DNA of 19,326 nt, taken from an uncultured Flavobacteriaceae bacterium. Its GTDB lineage: Bacteria > Bacteroidota > Bacteroidia > Flavobacteriales > Flavobacteriaceae. Positions 8,201-15,061 of this stretch are shown one piece after another. Position numbers and translations under genes: made by a program. Within the stretch, counting starts at the first letter, position 1. The number at the start of each line of letters is the position of its first letter. Location of the stretch: the NCBI GenBank assembly GCA_913044085.1, contig CAJWNW010000024.1, positions 1-19,326 of the forward strand, read 5' to 3'. The notes under the pieces were generated by a model. That model was given only the letters and a program-made list of their open reading frames with translations, was not told the DNA's origin and did not search any database.

Positions 8201-8420
8201 AATAATGACAGATGAAGGCGAAATTATCATACCAGACCGGCTGGTTGTACAAAAAAATGGGAGCATCGTCATTATAGATTACAAAACTGGGGAATTTAAC
8301 ACAAAACATCGACAACAATTGGACAATTATGAGACAACTGTTCAGAAAATGAGTTATCATGTTGAGAAAAAATTTTTAGTTTATATTTATCCTGAACTTT
8401 ATATTAAAACCTTGGAATAA
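5298..8420 (+). CDS. addA: AddA-like UvrD-family helicase-nuclease
   Basis: Predicted ATP-dependent 3'-5' helicase fused to a C-terminal nuclease, the motor subunit of an AddAB-type complex that resects double-strand breaks for recombination. The start at 5298 puts the Walker A motif SASAGSGKT at residues 6-14, as usual for UvrD proteins; an in-frame ORF extends 68 codons further upstream but overlaps sodA and lacks homology. Superfamily 1 motifs follow in order: ITFTNKAVDEMKRR (Ia), IDEFQD at 384-389 (II), GDPKQAIYRWRGG from 417 (III), LPVNYRS (IV), IMTVHKAKGLEFPVV (V) and LLYVALTRA (VI). The nuclease ends the 1040-residue protein: GNIVHLLLSKI, then Asp980 (IPDRLVV) and IIDYKTG with Asp994 and Lys996, a PD-(D/E)XK core. 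addB lies 1.7 kb downstream beyond ompA. Confidence 0.88.
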   Translation: MFKVYSASAGSGKTYTLVKDYLKIVLTSEAYLPHRQILAITFTNKAVDEMKRRILDTLMRFSKPSILKSNDVLFLELSKDLKLSSKALHLKSRALINKILHNYGGFEVSTIDKFNQKLIRTFAYDLGLPVNFEVELDKDFLLQQAVDRLIYKAGHDHELTKVLVQYAILKSDDDKSWDIAVDLNQIAQLLTKETSYPFLNTLSSQDLKAFRRFSHAIEKEFNLLSNQIVTVAVEVLEKFRVNGLYFSDFNRGSIPKYFRALASKQMDVKLNAIWQSNITTTSFYTQKTRHQAKEKIDSMRPFITTAFEMTRNALYRLRYLRNIQQNAPPLSVLTLIQKELNILKKEQNLILISEFNSLISKEIKSQPIPFIYERIGEKFEHYFIDEFQDTSEMQWNNLIPLMVNALASAKGSVMLVGDPKQAIYRWRGGHPEQFIDLINSTSSFPTQAKLFDLPVNYRSCENIVAFNNAFFEHVSQVLLTNKDHQKIYKNATQKPFISKPGYVQINFLLLEKGDDKDLRYAQRVFETILNYMASSNRANFKHICVLVRKQKEGIVVADYLTAKNIPIISNQSLLVSSSKEVQFIVSVLKYILDPADVMSQLQLINYLIEQRGIQAGHQFRLKHLHLRPDLFFKALCSFGIQFNEQEALSQPIYDAAEMVVNAFDLVSTSNAYVQFFLDFIFEYTSKNTSSLYHFLEHYEQKKDKLSIVSPRGVEAVQIMTVHKAKGLEFPVVIFPYAALNIYKEIDPKEWMPTAHIDPNFPYFLMNYNKDFEHFNTASKARYVEHQSKLELDNINLLYVALTRAVNQLYIIGQAPSDNQKSHSSRTYSDLLVGFLKSEHKWRPGVVEYSFGKLESSYNEINLKFDTRTPRKFISNSINDCNISITTKAGYTWDSQLKEAIEKGNIVHLLLSKIYTQVDIPIAIQESIGQGLITKLQAQQLRKVLNSIVKHPKLERYYGNEVIVYNEREIMTDEGEIIIPDRLVVQKNGSIVIIDYKTGEFNTKHRQQLDNYETTVQKMSYHVEKKFLVYIYPELYIKTLE

Positions 8421-8451
8421 AAAACCAATATGATTTATATGTTCTGGTTTT
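8421..8451. terminator. Weak hairpin after addA
   Basis: AAAACCA at 8421-8427 pairs with TGGTTTT at 8445-8451, leaving a 17-base loop with little internal pairing. It starts just after the addA stop codon. A T run is present only on the minus-strand side, so its value as an addA terminator is doubtful. Confidence 0.35.
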
Positions 8452-8656
8452 GACCAAATACCGCCCCTTTTATTGCTGCGTTTACGTACATTTTTTTACC
8501 TCTAAAACCGAATGGCATCGCTCAAAAAAGTTCTTGAAACTAAGCCATAATGAAAACAAAGATTTAGTGGACATAATTTTTTTAATTACGAATGGTAGTT
8601 AATAAAATAAAGCTATTAGCTTTAAGTACCTTGTGATTGCATTAAAATTAAACATA
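8452..8656. other. Non-coding gap upstream of ompA
   Basis: The 302-bp gap between addA and ompA has a weak hairpin at its left end and tandem promoter elements at its right. In between I see only an 18-codon minus-strand ORF (8435-8491) and a 17-bp palindrome (8608-8624). No RNA gene or gene remnant was recognised. Confidence 0.5.
8608..8624. promoter_or_regulatory. 17-bp palindrome upstream of the ompA promoter
   Basis: TAAAGCTA, a central T, then TAGCTTTA: eight perfect pairs on each side of one base. It lies 33 bp upstream of the first -7 element and could be an operator for a dimeric regulator. It is too short-looped for a good RNA hairpin and lacks a T run. Confidence 0.35.
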
Positions 8657-8691
8657 TATGTTTGTTAAATCAATTTTAGGCCTTACATTTG
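8657..8691 (+). promoter_or_regulatory. Promoter of the OmpA gene, possibly tandem
   Basis: TTG at 8662-8664, 19 bp, then TACATTTG at 8684-8691: an exact fit to TTG-N17-23-TAnnTTTG, 31 bp before the start codon. The first TTG is itself the end of another match, TATGTTTG at 8657-8664, which has a TTG 17 bp upstream at 8637-8639. Two start sites about 27 bp apart are therefore possible. Confidence 0.65.
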
Positions 8692-8722
8692 CAATAATTA
8701 CAATCAATAAATTAATTATTTT

Positions 8723-10102
8723 ATGCGAATTTACAAATTAAAGTTCTGTGCTACTTTGTTGCTTGCGTCTGTCATTACAATGAGCGCACAAACTGAAGAT
8801 AACCCATGGTTGCTCTCTGTAGGAGCATCCGCTATTGATATTTATCCAGAGGGAGAAAATTTCGAATTTTTTAATGACAATTGGAACATCGGACTTCCCT
8901 ATGTTACCGTAGGCCGTTATTTGTTTAAAGACGCTTCTTTCGGACTAACAGGAACCTACAATAGAATAGAAAAATGGGGTGAATTAGAATTAGATGATGA
9001 TTTGATGTATTTGTCTTTCATGGGTTCGCTTAATTATAGCTTTTCAAATTTACTTAATCTGAACAAACTTGACCCTCACATTGGACTTGGTGCAGGTTAC
9101 ACTTGGATTGAAGAGGGGCCTTACAACTCCAATGGTAGTGGCGAATCCGATTCACTTAATGGATGGGGTCACATAAGTCTCTCTGCAGGCATCTCCTATT
9201 GGTTCAGTGATAATTTAGGATTGACTCTACAGACAACTTATAACCACATTGATGACGATGACACAGATATTTTGCCACAGCATTGGCGTCATTCTCTAGG
9301 TCTTTCTATTAGGTATGGTGGCACTGATACAGATGGTGACGGGATATATGACAAAAAGGACGTTTGTCCACAAGTTCCAGGTTTAGAAATGTTTAATGGC
9401 TGTCCCGACACAGACGGAGATGGAGTACAAGATTCCGAAGACCGTTGTCCCAACGCCCCTGGTTCCATAGAGTTCGAGGGTTGTCCTGATTCTGACGGTG
9501 ATGGCGTTGCAAATGACAAAGATCAGTGTCCAAATGTTGCTGGTCTACTGGCTCTGCTTGGCTGTCCTGACGCCGATGGAGATGGTATTATAGATGCCGA
9601 CGATAATTGTCCAGACACTGTTGGACCAAAAACAAACAAAGGTTGTCCATGGCCAGACTCCGATGGGGATTCTGTATTAGACAAAGACGATCAATGTCCA
9701 AATGAAGCTGGATCTGTTGCAAATAATGGATGTCCAGAAGACCCAAGTGTTTTAATCAATGAAATGCTATTAGGATTGGGCCCAGTAACATTCAGCACTG
9801 GACAATCTTCTATTTTGGATGATGCTCAGGTTTTACTTCTTGAAGTGGTAGCCATTTTAAACGCTTATCCAGAAACTAAATTTGCTCTAGAGGGACATAC
9901 TGACAGTAAATTCACAGAGAAATTTAACCAAAAACTTTCTGAGAAGAGAGCTGACTCAGTACTTAATTTCCTGACTAGTAATGGTATTGACGCTTCAAGG
10001 TTGTCGACTGTTGGTTTTGGAGAAACAGCTCCAGTTGCTTCAAATGATACATCAGAAGGAAGAGCACAAAACAGACGTGTAGAAGTGAAATTGTCAAACT
10101 AA
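8723..10102 (+). CDS. OmpA-family outer membrane protein with thrombospondin type 3 repeats
   Basis: A secreted outer-membrane protein that probably anchors the membrane to peptidoglycan. Residues 1-22 form a signal peptide (MRIYKLKFCATLLLASVITM, then SA before Gln23). Residues about 25-198 look like an eight-strand beta-barrel with alternating aromatic strands. Residues 201-339 hold five thrombospondin type 3 calcium-binding repeats, each with a DxDGDG loop and a CP...GCP pair, about 28 residues apart; the fifth reads DSDGDS. Residues about 350-459 are an OmpA C-terminal domain with GHTDS (Asp394) and LSEKRADSV (Arg409); the 15-residue spacing equals that of the peptidoglycan-binding Asp271 and Arg286 in E. 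coli OmpA. The 459-residue length is usual for this Bacteroidota class. It has its own promoter and terminator, so it is probably monocistronic. Confidence 0.93.
   Translation: MRIYKLKFCATLLLASVITMSAQTEDNPWLLSVGASAIDIYPEGENFEFFNDNWNIGLPYVTVGRYLFKDASFGLTGTYNRIEKWGELELDDDLMYLSFMGSLNYSFSNLLNLNKLDPHIGLGAGYTWIEEGPYNSNGSGESDSLNGWGHISLSAGISYWFSDNLGLTLQTTYNHIDDDDTDILPQHWRHSLGLSIRYGGTDTDGDGIYDKKDVCPQVPGLEMFNGCPDTDGDGVQDSEDRCPNAPGSIEFEGCPDSDGDGVANDKDQCPNVAGLLALLGCPDADGDGIIDADDNCPDTVGPKTNKGCPWPDSDGDSVLDKDDQCPNEAGSVANNGCPEDPSVLINEMLLGLGPVTFSTGQSSILDDAQVLLLEVVAILNAYPETKFALEGHTDSKFTEKFNQKLSEKRADSVLNFLTSNGIDASRLSTVGFGETAPVASNDTSEGRAQNRRVEVKLSN
9323..9739 (+). repeat. Five coding repeats (thrombospondin type 3)
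   Basis: A region of about 28-29 codons repeated five times within ompA, each beginning with a DTDGDG-type calcium loop and ending GCP. The DNA copies have diverged at many positions while the Asp, Gly, Cys and Pro codons persist, so these are old, selected protein repeats, not a recent expansion. Confidence 0.85.
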
Positions 10103-10127
10103 AACAGACACATTAAAAATAATATTT

Positions 10128-10160
10128 AAAACGCCTTGCATTTGTGAGGCGTTTTTTATT
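10128..10160 (+). terminator. Intrinsic terminator of ompA
   Basis: AAAACGCCT at 10128-10136 pairs with AGGCGTTTT at 10147-10155 around a ten-base loop, followed by further T-rich sequence. It lies 26 bp after the ompA stop and ends only about ten bases before the addB start codon. Confidence 0.85.
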
Positions 10161-10168
10161 TTTATAAC

Positions 10169-12925
10169 ATGCATAGTTTCATTTCTGAGGTTCTAAAAAA
10201 ATTAATTTCTGAGGGTTATGTCATTCCTGATTTAACTTTTGTTTTGCCAAACAAACGCGCTCAGTTGTTTTTAAAAAAGGAGCTAGCAAGCCAAGTTACC
10301 CCCCCTATATTTTTACCAGAAATTATATCTATAGAATCTTTTGTTGAAGAGGTGTCACAGCTTAAACAATTAAATAATATAGAAGCTTTGTTCGAACTCT
10401 ATGCCCTGTATGCCTCCACAACCCCTAAACAAGATGCTGAACCCTTTGACCGTTTTTCAAAATGGGCAACCATAGTCCTTCAAGATTTTAATGAAATTGA
10501 CCGTCATTTAGTAGAACCAACGAAAATATTTAATTACTTAAGCGCCATTCAAGAAATCAACCACTGGTCTTTAGACCCTAAACCTACAAAGATAATCAAG
10601 GGCTATTTAAGGTTTTGGAGGCATATCGCGCGGTATTATGCCAATTTTTCTGAATATTTACTAAATAAAGACCTTGGATACCAGGGATTAATTTATAAAC
10701 ACGCTGTCCTTAATCTAGAAGTATATTTACAAAACACAAAACGAGGAACACATATTTTCCTTGGGTTTAATGCTTTGAATGCTGCAGAGTCCAGTATCAT
10801 TCAAGAGCTTTTACAGCAAGGGAAAGCTAAAATTTTCTGGGACACTGATGAGCTTTTTTTAGAAAGCCCTTACCACGACGCGGGACTTTTCATGCGGCGC
10901 TATAAAAAGGAATGGCCTTATTATAAATCAAATCCATTTAATGGGGTTGCGTCAACTTATATGACCTCCAAGGCCATACATATAACTGGCGCATCTAAGC
11001 AAATAGGTCAAGTCAAGTATGTTGGCGAGCTCCTAAGCGAACTATCTGCACAAAATAAATTAGAAAATACCGCGCTCATTTTAGCCGATGAAAATCTGCT
11101 ATTGCCAGTTTTAAACACGCTGCCACAAGAGATTGAAAGCGTTAACATAACAATGGGGCTTCCTCTGGCGCAACTCCCATTGGCATCTCTCACTGATCAA
11201 TGGTTTAAACTTCAAGTTACGAAAACGGGGCGTTATTATTACAAGGACATTATAGGACTCTTATCGCACCCTTTTGTCGCGCTTTTATTACAAAAATATC
11301 AAAAGAACAACGCTCAGAACATTATTCAAAATATAAAACGCGACAACCTTGTGGCACTATCCTATGAGGAACTTTTAGTCCTCGCTCCAGATGCCGAGCC
11401 GTCCCTAAGACCTCTATTTGAGCCTTGTCAATCGTCGCCAAAAGCAGCCATACAGCAATTATTGCAACTTTTTATTGAACTACAAAAACACTACCAAGGC
11501 AAAGGCGTAAACAATCCCTTATCTCTCGAGTCTACATACCGGTTTTCGACTCTTCTCCAACAAATTGAGAATTACGATGCTGCATACAGCATTGTTGACT
11601 CTATTAAAACTTTACAACTGATATTTAAAGATCTTTTGACCAAAGAAACATTGAATTTTGAAGGACATCCATTAAACGGGCTCCAAATAATGGGTATGTT
11701 AGAGTCCCGTGTTCTGGATTTTGAGACGGTCATTATTGTTTCGGTTAATGAAGGGATTCTTCCTGCGGGGAAAATACAAAACTCATTTATACCTTTTGAC
11801 GTCAAAACAGAAAACAACCTACCAACTTACAAAGAGAAGGACGCCGTTTATACCTACCACTTCTACCGCCTTTTACATCGAGCAAAAGAAGTCCATTTGG
11901 TTTATAACACGGAACCTGAGGTTCTTAAAGGGGGCGAGCCTAGCAGATTTATTGCCCAATTAGAGTTAGACGGTCATCACCAATGCCATTACCAAATTTT
12001 GACCCCGAAAGTCCCTAAAATAGACACATCTCCTTTTGTCGTAAAAAAAACAAAAGTGATTTTAGAAAGCTTGCAAGCCCTGGCCAAACAAGGGCTCTCC
12101 CCATCTTCTTTGGGGCAGTACATTCGAAATCCGATTGATTTTTATAATCAAAAGATTTTAGGACTTAAAGATAATAATGCTTTAGAAGAAACTATGGAGG
12201 CGACCACCTTTGGAAGTGTAGTGCATTACACTTTAGAGGCTTTTTATAAGCCTTTTGTGGGTCAGTTATTAGATATAGAAAAACTCTCAGCGCTTAAGCC
12301 AAAGATTGAGCCAACAGTACGTCAATTTTTTAAAGAACTTTACAAAAAAGGAGATATTTCTAGAGGTAAAAATTTAATCAGTTTTGAAATTGCCAAGCGG
12401 TATATTTTAAGTTTTTTAGACCACGAAATTGAATTTTTAAAAAAAGGGCATAAAATTGAATTAAAGGCCCTTGAGCTCCCTGTAAGTAATTTACTTGATT
12501 TCCCAGAATTTGATTTCCCTATTTATCTTAAAGGGAATATTGACCGCATCGATATTTGTGACGGCGTCCTAAGGATTCTTGATTATAAAACATCTAAAGT
12601 AAATCAGACGGATTTAAACCTTGTGGACTGGCCGCCTCTTATCGAAGACTATAAGGCTCACAACAAAAGCTTTCAGTTGTTAATGTATGCGTATATGTTG
12701 CACAAATCCAAAACATTACTCCTGCCTTCAGAAGCTGGAGTTTTCTCTTTTAAAAATTTTAGAGCTGGGGTTTTGAAATTTACTAAAAAGGACAGGCGAG
12801 GAAGGGGCGCACATAAACAAACTCAAATTTCCCGGAAAATTTTAGATGCTTTTGAAGTTCAACTTAAAGCACTTCTTTGCAAAATATTTGATGTTGACAA
12901 CGATTTTATAGAAAAGAAAGTTTAG
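10169..12925 (+). CDS. addB: AddB-like PD-(D/E)XK nuclease subunit
   Basis: Predicted second subunit of the AddAB break-processing complex. The 918-residue protein opens with FVLPNKRAQLFLKKEL, the degenerate helicase start seen in Bacteroidota AddB proteins, and has no Walker A motif. The C-terminal third is the nuclease: FGSVVHYTLEAFY with His686, then GNIDRID with Asp792 and ILDYKTSK with Asp805 and Lys807. The segment LGQYIRNPIDFYNQ has Arg-Asn where iron-sulfur AddB proteins have Cys-Pro, and only four widely spaced cysteines occur in the protein, so the AddB iron-sulfur cluster is absent. A terminator ends about ten bases upstream, leaving no visible room for a promoter. The downstream hydrolase starts one base after its stop. 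Confidence 0.83.
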   Translation: MHSFISEVLKKLISEGYVIPDLTFVLPNKRAQLFLKKELASQVTPPIFLPEIISIESFVEEVSQLKQLNNIEALFELYALYASTTPKQDAEPFDRFSKWATIVLQDFNEIDRHLVEPTKIFNYLSAIQEINHWSLDPKPTKIIKGYLRFWRHIARYYANFSEYLLNKDLGYQGLIYKHAVLNLEVYLQNTKRGTHIFLGFNALNAAESSIIQELLQQGKAKIFWDTDELFLESPYHDAGLFMRRYKKEWPYYKSNPFNGVASTYMTSKAIHITGASKQIGQVKYVGELLSELSAQNKLENTALILADENLLLPVLNTLPQEIESVNITMGLPLAQLPLASLTDQWFKLQVTKTGRYYYKDIIGLLSHPFVALLLQKYQKNNAQNIIQNIKRDNLVALSYEELLVLAPDAEPSLRPLFEPCQSSPKAAIQQLLQLFIELQKHYQGKGVNNPLSLESTYRFSTLLQQIENYDAAYSIVDSIKTLQLIFKDLLTKETLNFEGHPLNGLQIMGMLESRVLDFETVIIVSVNEGILPAGKIQNSFIPFDVKTENNLPTYKEKDAVYTYHFYRLLHRAKEVHLVYNTEPEVLKGGEPSRFIAQLELDGHHQCHYQILTPKVPKIDTSPFVVKKTKVILESLQALAKQGLSPSSLGQYIRNPIDFYNQKILGLKDNNALEETMEATTFGSVVHYTLEAFYKPFVGQLLDIEKLSALKPKIEPTVRQFFKELYKKGDISRGKNLISFEIAKRYILSFLDHEIEFLKKGHKIELKALELPVSNLLDFPEFDFPIYLKGNIDRIDICDGVLRILDYKTSKVNQTDLNLVDWPPLIEDYKAHNKSFQLLMYAYMLHKSKTLLLPSEAGVFSFKNFRAGVLKFTKKDRRGRGAHKQTQISRKILDAFEVQLKALLCKIFDVDNDFIEKKV

Positions 12926-12926
12926 A

Positions 12927-13772
12927 ATGATCAACACTATTATAAATGGCAAAATTTCTGGTCCAAACGGACGGCCTATCGTCTATGATTTTTTTTATGA
13001 ATCCAATAAATCGAAGGCCCCAATCGTTATTTTTTGTCATGGCTATAAGGGCTATAAAGATTGGGGGGCATGGACGCTTTTTGCAAAAGAGTTTGCCTTC
13101 CAAGGTATTGCTTTTTTTAAATTTAACTTTTCTTATAACGGCGGTACGGTAGAAAACCCGATTGATTTTCCTGACCTTGAAGCCTTTGGGCAAAACAATT
13201 ATACCAAAGAACTTCAAGACTTAGATTGTGTCATCAATTGGGTAACAACCCATCAAAGTACAAATTCGGCTGTAGATACAAACACAATAATATTGATGGG
13301 CCATAGCCGTGGTGGGGGCATAGCGGTCATTAAAGCATCAGAAGACTTACGCATAAGAAAAGTAATCACCTTGGCGGGTGTAAGTAATTATAAATCAAGA
13401 TTTCCCGACAAACAGGGATTAAAAGCCTGGGCCGATTCAGGCTTTTATTTTACAAAAAACGGCAGGACCCAGCAACAGATGCCACACGCATACCAATTTT
13501 ATGAAGATTTTATAGCCCATGAAGACCGCCTCACCATATCTAATTCAGTGAAACGATTGCAAATTCCGTATTTAATTATCCATGGGGCTGAAGACAAAAC
13601 GGTTACGCTTTTAGAAGCCATAGCTTTGCACGAATGGAGTCAATACAGCACGTTTTGTGTTATTCCAAAGGCTAATCATGTTTTTGGCACAAAACAACCC
13701 TGGGATAATCCTCAAATTCCAACGGAATTAGAACAAGTTTTTGTGAAAACGATTGATTTTATTAACAATTAG
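12927..13772 (+). CDS. Alpha/beta hydrolase of unknown substrate
   Basis: A cytoplasmic alpha/beta-hydrolase of the dienelactone hydrolase/peptidase-like group; no signal peptide. The fold markers are the oxyanion-region CHGYKGYKDWG (residues 37-47), the nucleophile elbow GHSRGG with Ser127 at 125-130, the acid Asp223 in GAEDKTV and His251 in ANHVFG. The 281-residue length is normal. The substrate is unknown; an ester, thioester or short acyl peptide are all possible. The ATG lies one base after the addB stop, so the gene is almost certainly translated from the addB message, though that does not show a role in DNA repair. No terminator is seen in the 92 bp that follow. Confidence 0.85.
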   Translation: MINTIINGKISGPNGRPIVYDFFYESNKSKAPIVIFCHGYKGYKDWGAWTLFAKEFAFQGIAFFKFNFSYNGGTVENPIDFPDLEAFGQNNYTKELQDLDCVINWVTTHQSTNSAVDTNTIILMGHSRGGGIAVIKASEDLRIRKVITLAGVSNYKSRFPDKQGLKAWADSGFYFTKNGRTQQQMPHAYQFYEDFIAHEDRLTISNSVKRLQIPYLIIHGAEDKTVTLLEAIALHEWSQYSTFCVIPKANHVFGTKQPWDNPQIPTELEQVFVKTIDFINN

Positions 13773-13812
13773 CTTTACTTCTTAAAAAAACATCATTTAT
13801 CTGACAATTTTT

Positions 13813-13843
13813 TTGGAATAAACGAAGTAATTTTTGTAATTTG
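13813..13843 (+). promoter_or_regulatory. Weak promoter candidate for the 64-residue protein
   Basis: TTG at 13813-13815, 20 bp, then GTAATTTG at 13836-13843, which keeps the TTTG core but not the TA of the consensus. It lies 21 bp before the start codon in the 92-bp gap after the hydrolase. Confidence 0.35.
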
Positions 13844-13864
13844 GTTTAAAATAAAACTAAAATT

Positions 13865-14059
13865 ATGGGATATTCATTCAAAAACAGCAAAGGAAAGACG
13901 TATTATTTACACACAAAAGACGTTGTCTTAAAAGGTGGAAGAAATCAAACGATTTATTATTTTGCAAAAGACGAACGCTCTAATTCATGCGATCTTCCAG
14001 CAGGGAAAAAGATTGTAGAAAATGAAAAAACAGGTTTACCATTCGTAAAATCTATGTAA
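13865..14059 (+). CDS. Conserved small cytoplasmic protein, function unknown
   Basis: A 64-residue, basic, probably cytoplasmic protein beginning MGYSFKNSKGKTYYLHTKDV and containing GGRNQTIYYFAKDE. From memory, similar short proteins with the pattern SKGKTYYLH...QTIYYFAK...LP.G..V.EN..TGLP are widespread in Bacteroidota and some other bacteria, with no known function. It has one cysteine (Cys43), no membrane segment and no signal. The even spread of aromatic and basic residues suggests a small beta-rich fold. It has a weak promoter upstream and a good terminator 20 bp after the stop, so it is probably transcribed alone, convergent with the lipoprotein operon. Confidence 0.75.
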   Translation: MGYSFKNSKGKTYYLHTKDVVLKGGRNQTIYYFAKDERSNSCDLPAGKKIVENEKTGLPFVKSM

Positions 14060-14077
14060 ATTTATTTTCAAACGATT

Positions 14078-14110
14078 AAAAAAAACCCGTTCAAAAGAGC
14101 GGGTTTTTTT
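14078..14110. terminator. Bidirectional intrinsic terminator
   Basis: Eight A, then CCCGTTC (14086-14092), loop AAAA, GAGCGGG (14097-14103), then seven T. The stem has seven pairs including one G-U, extended by A-U pairs. The A and T flanks let it serve both the 64-residue gene (plus) and the lipoprotein operon (minus, stop codon at 14134). Confidence 0.88.
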
Positions 14111-14133
14111 GTTGCTTATCAAGGCTAGTTTTT

Positions 14134-14631
14134 TTATTCGATCGCAATGGCTGCATTATAAGCTGTGGGGTCAAATGCGTTGTAGGCCTCGACAGCCTTA
14201 CCATTCTCCCATTTGAACCATGCGTAGCCCTTTAAGCGCAATGTGTCTCCGTTATTTTTTAGCACTCCACTCCAGTTGTACCAAACATTTGTATAAATAT
14301 TGCCGTCATTGTAATACATTGTAGCCGTATAAACATTGCTGTGCGAGATGTCATCATAGTAAGTGTGTCCTTCGCCAAAAGCCGCTATGAGTTCAGAAAC
14401 ACTCAGGCTTTCATCATTTACATAATACAAAGCATCTTCAGAAAAGATATCTTTGGCAGATTCCATATCATTGTCGGTATAAGCTTTCATGAATTTATCC
14501 ACCATAGCAGTATACACGTCTTCATCTAACATATATCCTGACATAGGCTTCTCGTCAATAGGGTAGTTGTTTTTCTCGTTACAGTTAGTTAGCAACAACC
14601 CCAATATAAAAAGCGTGATTATATTTTTCAT
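14134..14631 (-). CDS. Lipoprotein with NTF2/SnoaL-like fold, third gene of operon
   Basis: A 165-residue predicted lipoprotein. The signal MKNIITLFILGLLLTNC ends in a lipobox-like LTNC with Cys17 as the lipid-attachment residue; a polar residue before Cys is tolerated in Bacteroidota. After a short linker, residues about 38-158 look like an NTF2/SnoaL cone: an amphipathic helix (VDKFMKAYTDNDMESAKDIF), then strands rich in Tyr and Trp ending in GYAWFKWENGKAVEAYNAFDPT. Such domains may be enzymes or simply bind ligands; no catalytic set is evident. It follows the 126-residue gene by 24 bp and resembles the first gene of the operon in architecture, suggesting an old duplication. The terminator lies just downstream. 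Confidence 0.72.
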   Translation of the reverse strand: MKNIITLFILGLLLTNCNEKNNYPIDEKPMSGYMLDEDVYTAMVDKFMKAYTDNDMESAKDIFSEDALYYVNDESLSVSELIAAFGEGHTYYDDISHSNVYTATMYYNDGNIYTNVWYNWSGVLKNNGDTLRLKGYAWFKWENGKAVEAYNAFDPTAYNAAIAIE

Positions 14632-14655
14632 TTTTAAATTGGTTTATAATTTATT

Positions 14656-15036
14656 TTACATAGATCGCATTACAGCCGCCCCAATGATACCGCTGATGCA
14701 ATATTTAGACGTCAAATCAACGAGCTCCATAAACATCGCGGCCCTTTGTTGTCCTAATTGCATATGCATTTGGGCGCCTTCTGGGCCATTGTATATTTCA
14801 GTAATTCCATAAAGCGTGTGTCCTGTTTCCCCGCTAGTTGAATCTAGAGGGTCGTTAAATTCAGGACTTTTCATTACTGCATAGCATAGTACGATAGGCT
14901 CAACAGTGCCCTCTATGTAGTGAGTTTCACGCATAAAGGCTTCGTGTGTTTCAAAAAATAATTCCATGCGTTCAGTATCGCCATTTGGCACCTTAAAGGC
15001 TATATGGAAGCCAACATTCCCAGCTTTAATTTTCAT
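14656..15036 (-). CDS. Unrecognised cytoplasmic protein, middle gene of lipoprotein operon
   Basis: A 126-residue protein starting MKIKAGNVGFHIAFKVPNGD, with no signal peptide or membrane segment. I do not recognise a family. The size, the strand-helix start (GFHIAFKVPNGDTERMELFFETHEAFMRETH) and the Met-rich middle are compatible with a dimeric ferredoxin-like barrel of the monooxygenase/stress-responsive type, but that is a guess from pattern. A single His-rich stretch HEAFMRETHY at about residues 31-40 could form part of a pocket. I chose the start at 15036, which leaves 25 bp to the upstream lipoprotein gene; the open frame extends to 15243 but would overlap that gene by about 180 bp. The downstream lipoprotein follows by 24 bp. 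Confidence 0.62.
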   Translation of the reverse strand: MKIKAGNVGFHIAFKVPNGDTERMELFFETHEAFMRETHYIEGTVEPIVLCYAVMKSPEFNDPLDSTSGETGHTLYGITEIYNGPEGAQMHMQLGQQRAAMFMELVDLTSKYCISGIIGAAVMRSM

Positions 15037-15061
15037 AATATCAATTGATTTATATTTGTAT

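Noticed and set aside
9323..9739. Regular repeats that could suggest a CRISPR array or satellite
   Set aside because: The period is in whole codons, the DNA copies have diverged, and the encoded DxDGDG/CP pattern identifies thrombospondin type 3 protein repeats.
13773..13864. Possible terminator after the alpha/beta hydrolase
   Set aside because: Only A and T runs are present, with no stable inverted repeat.
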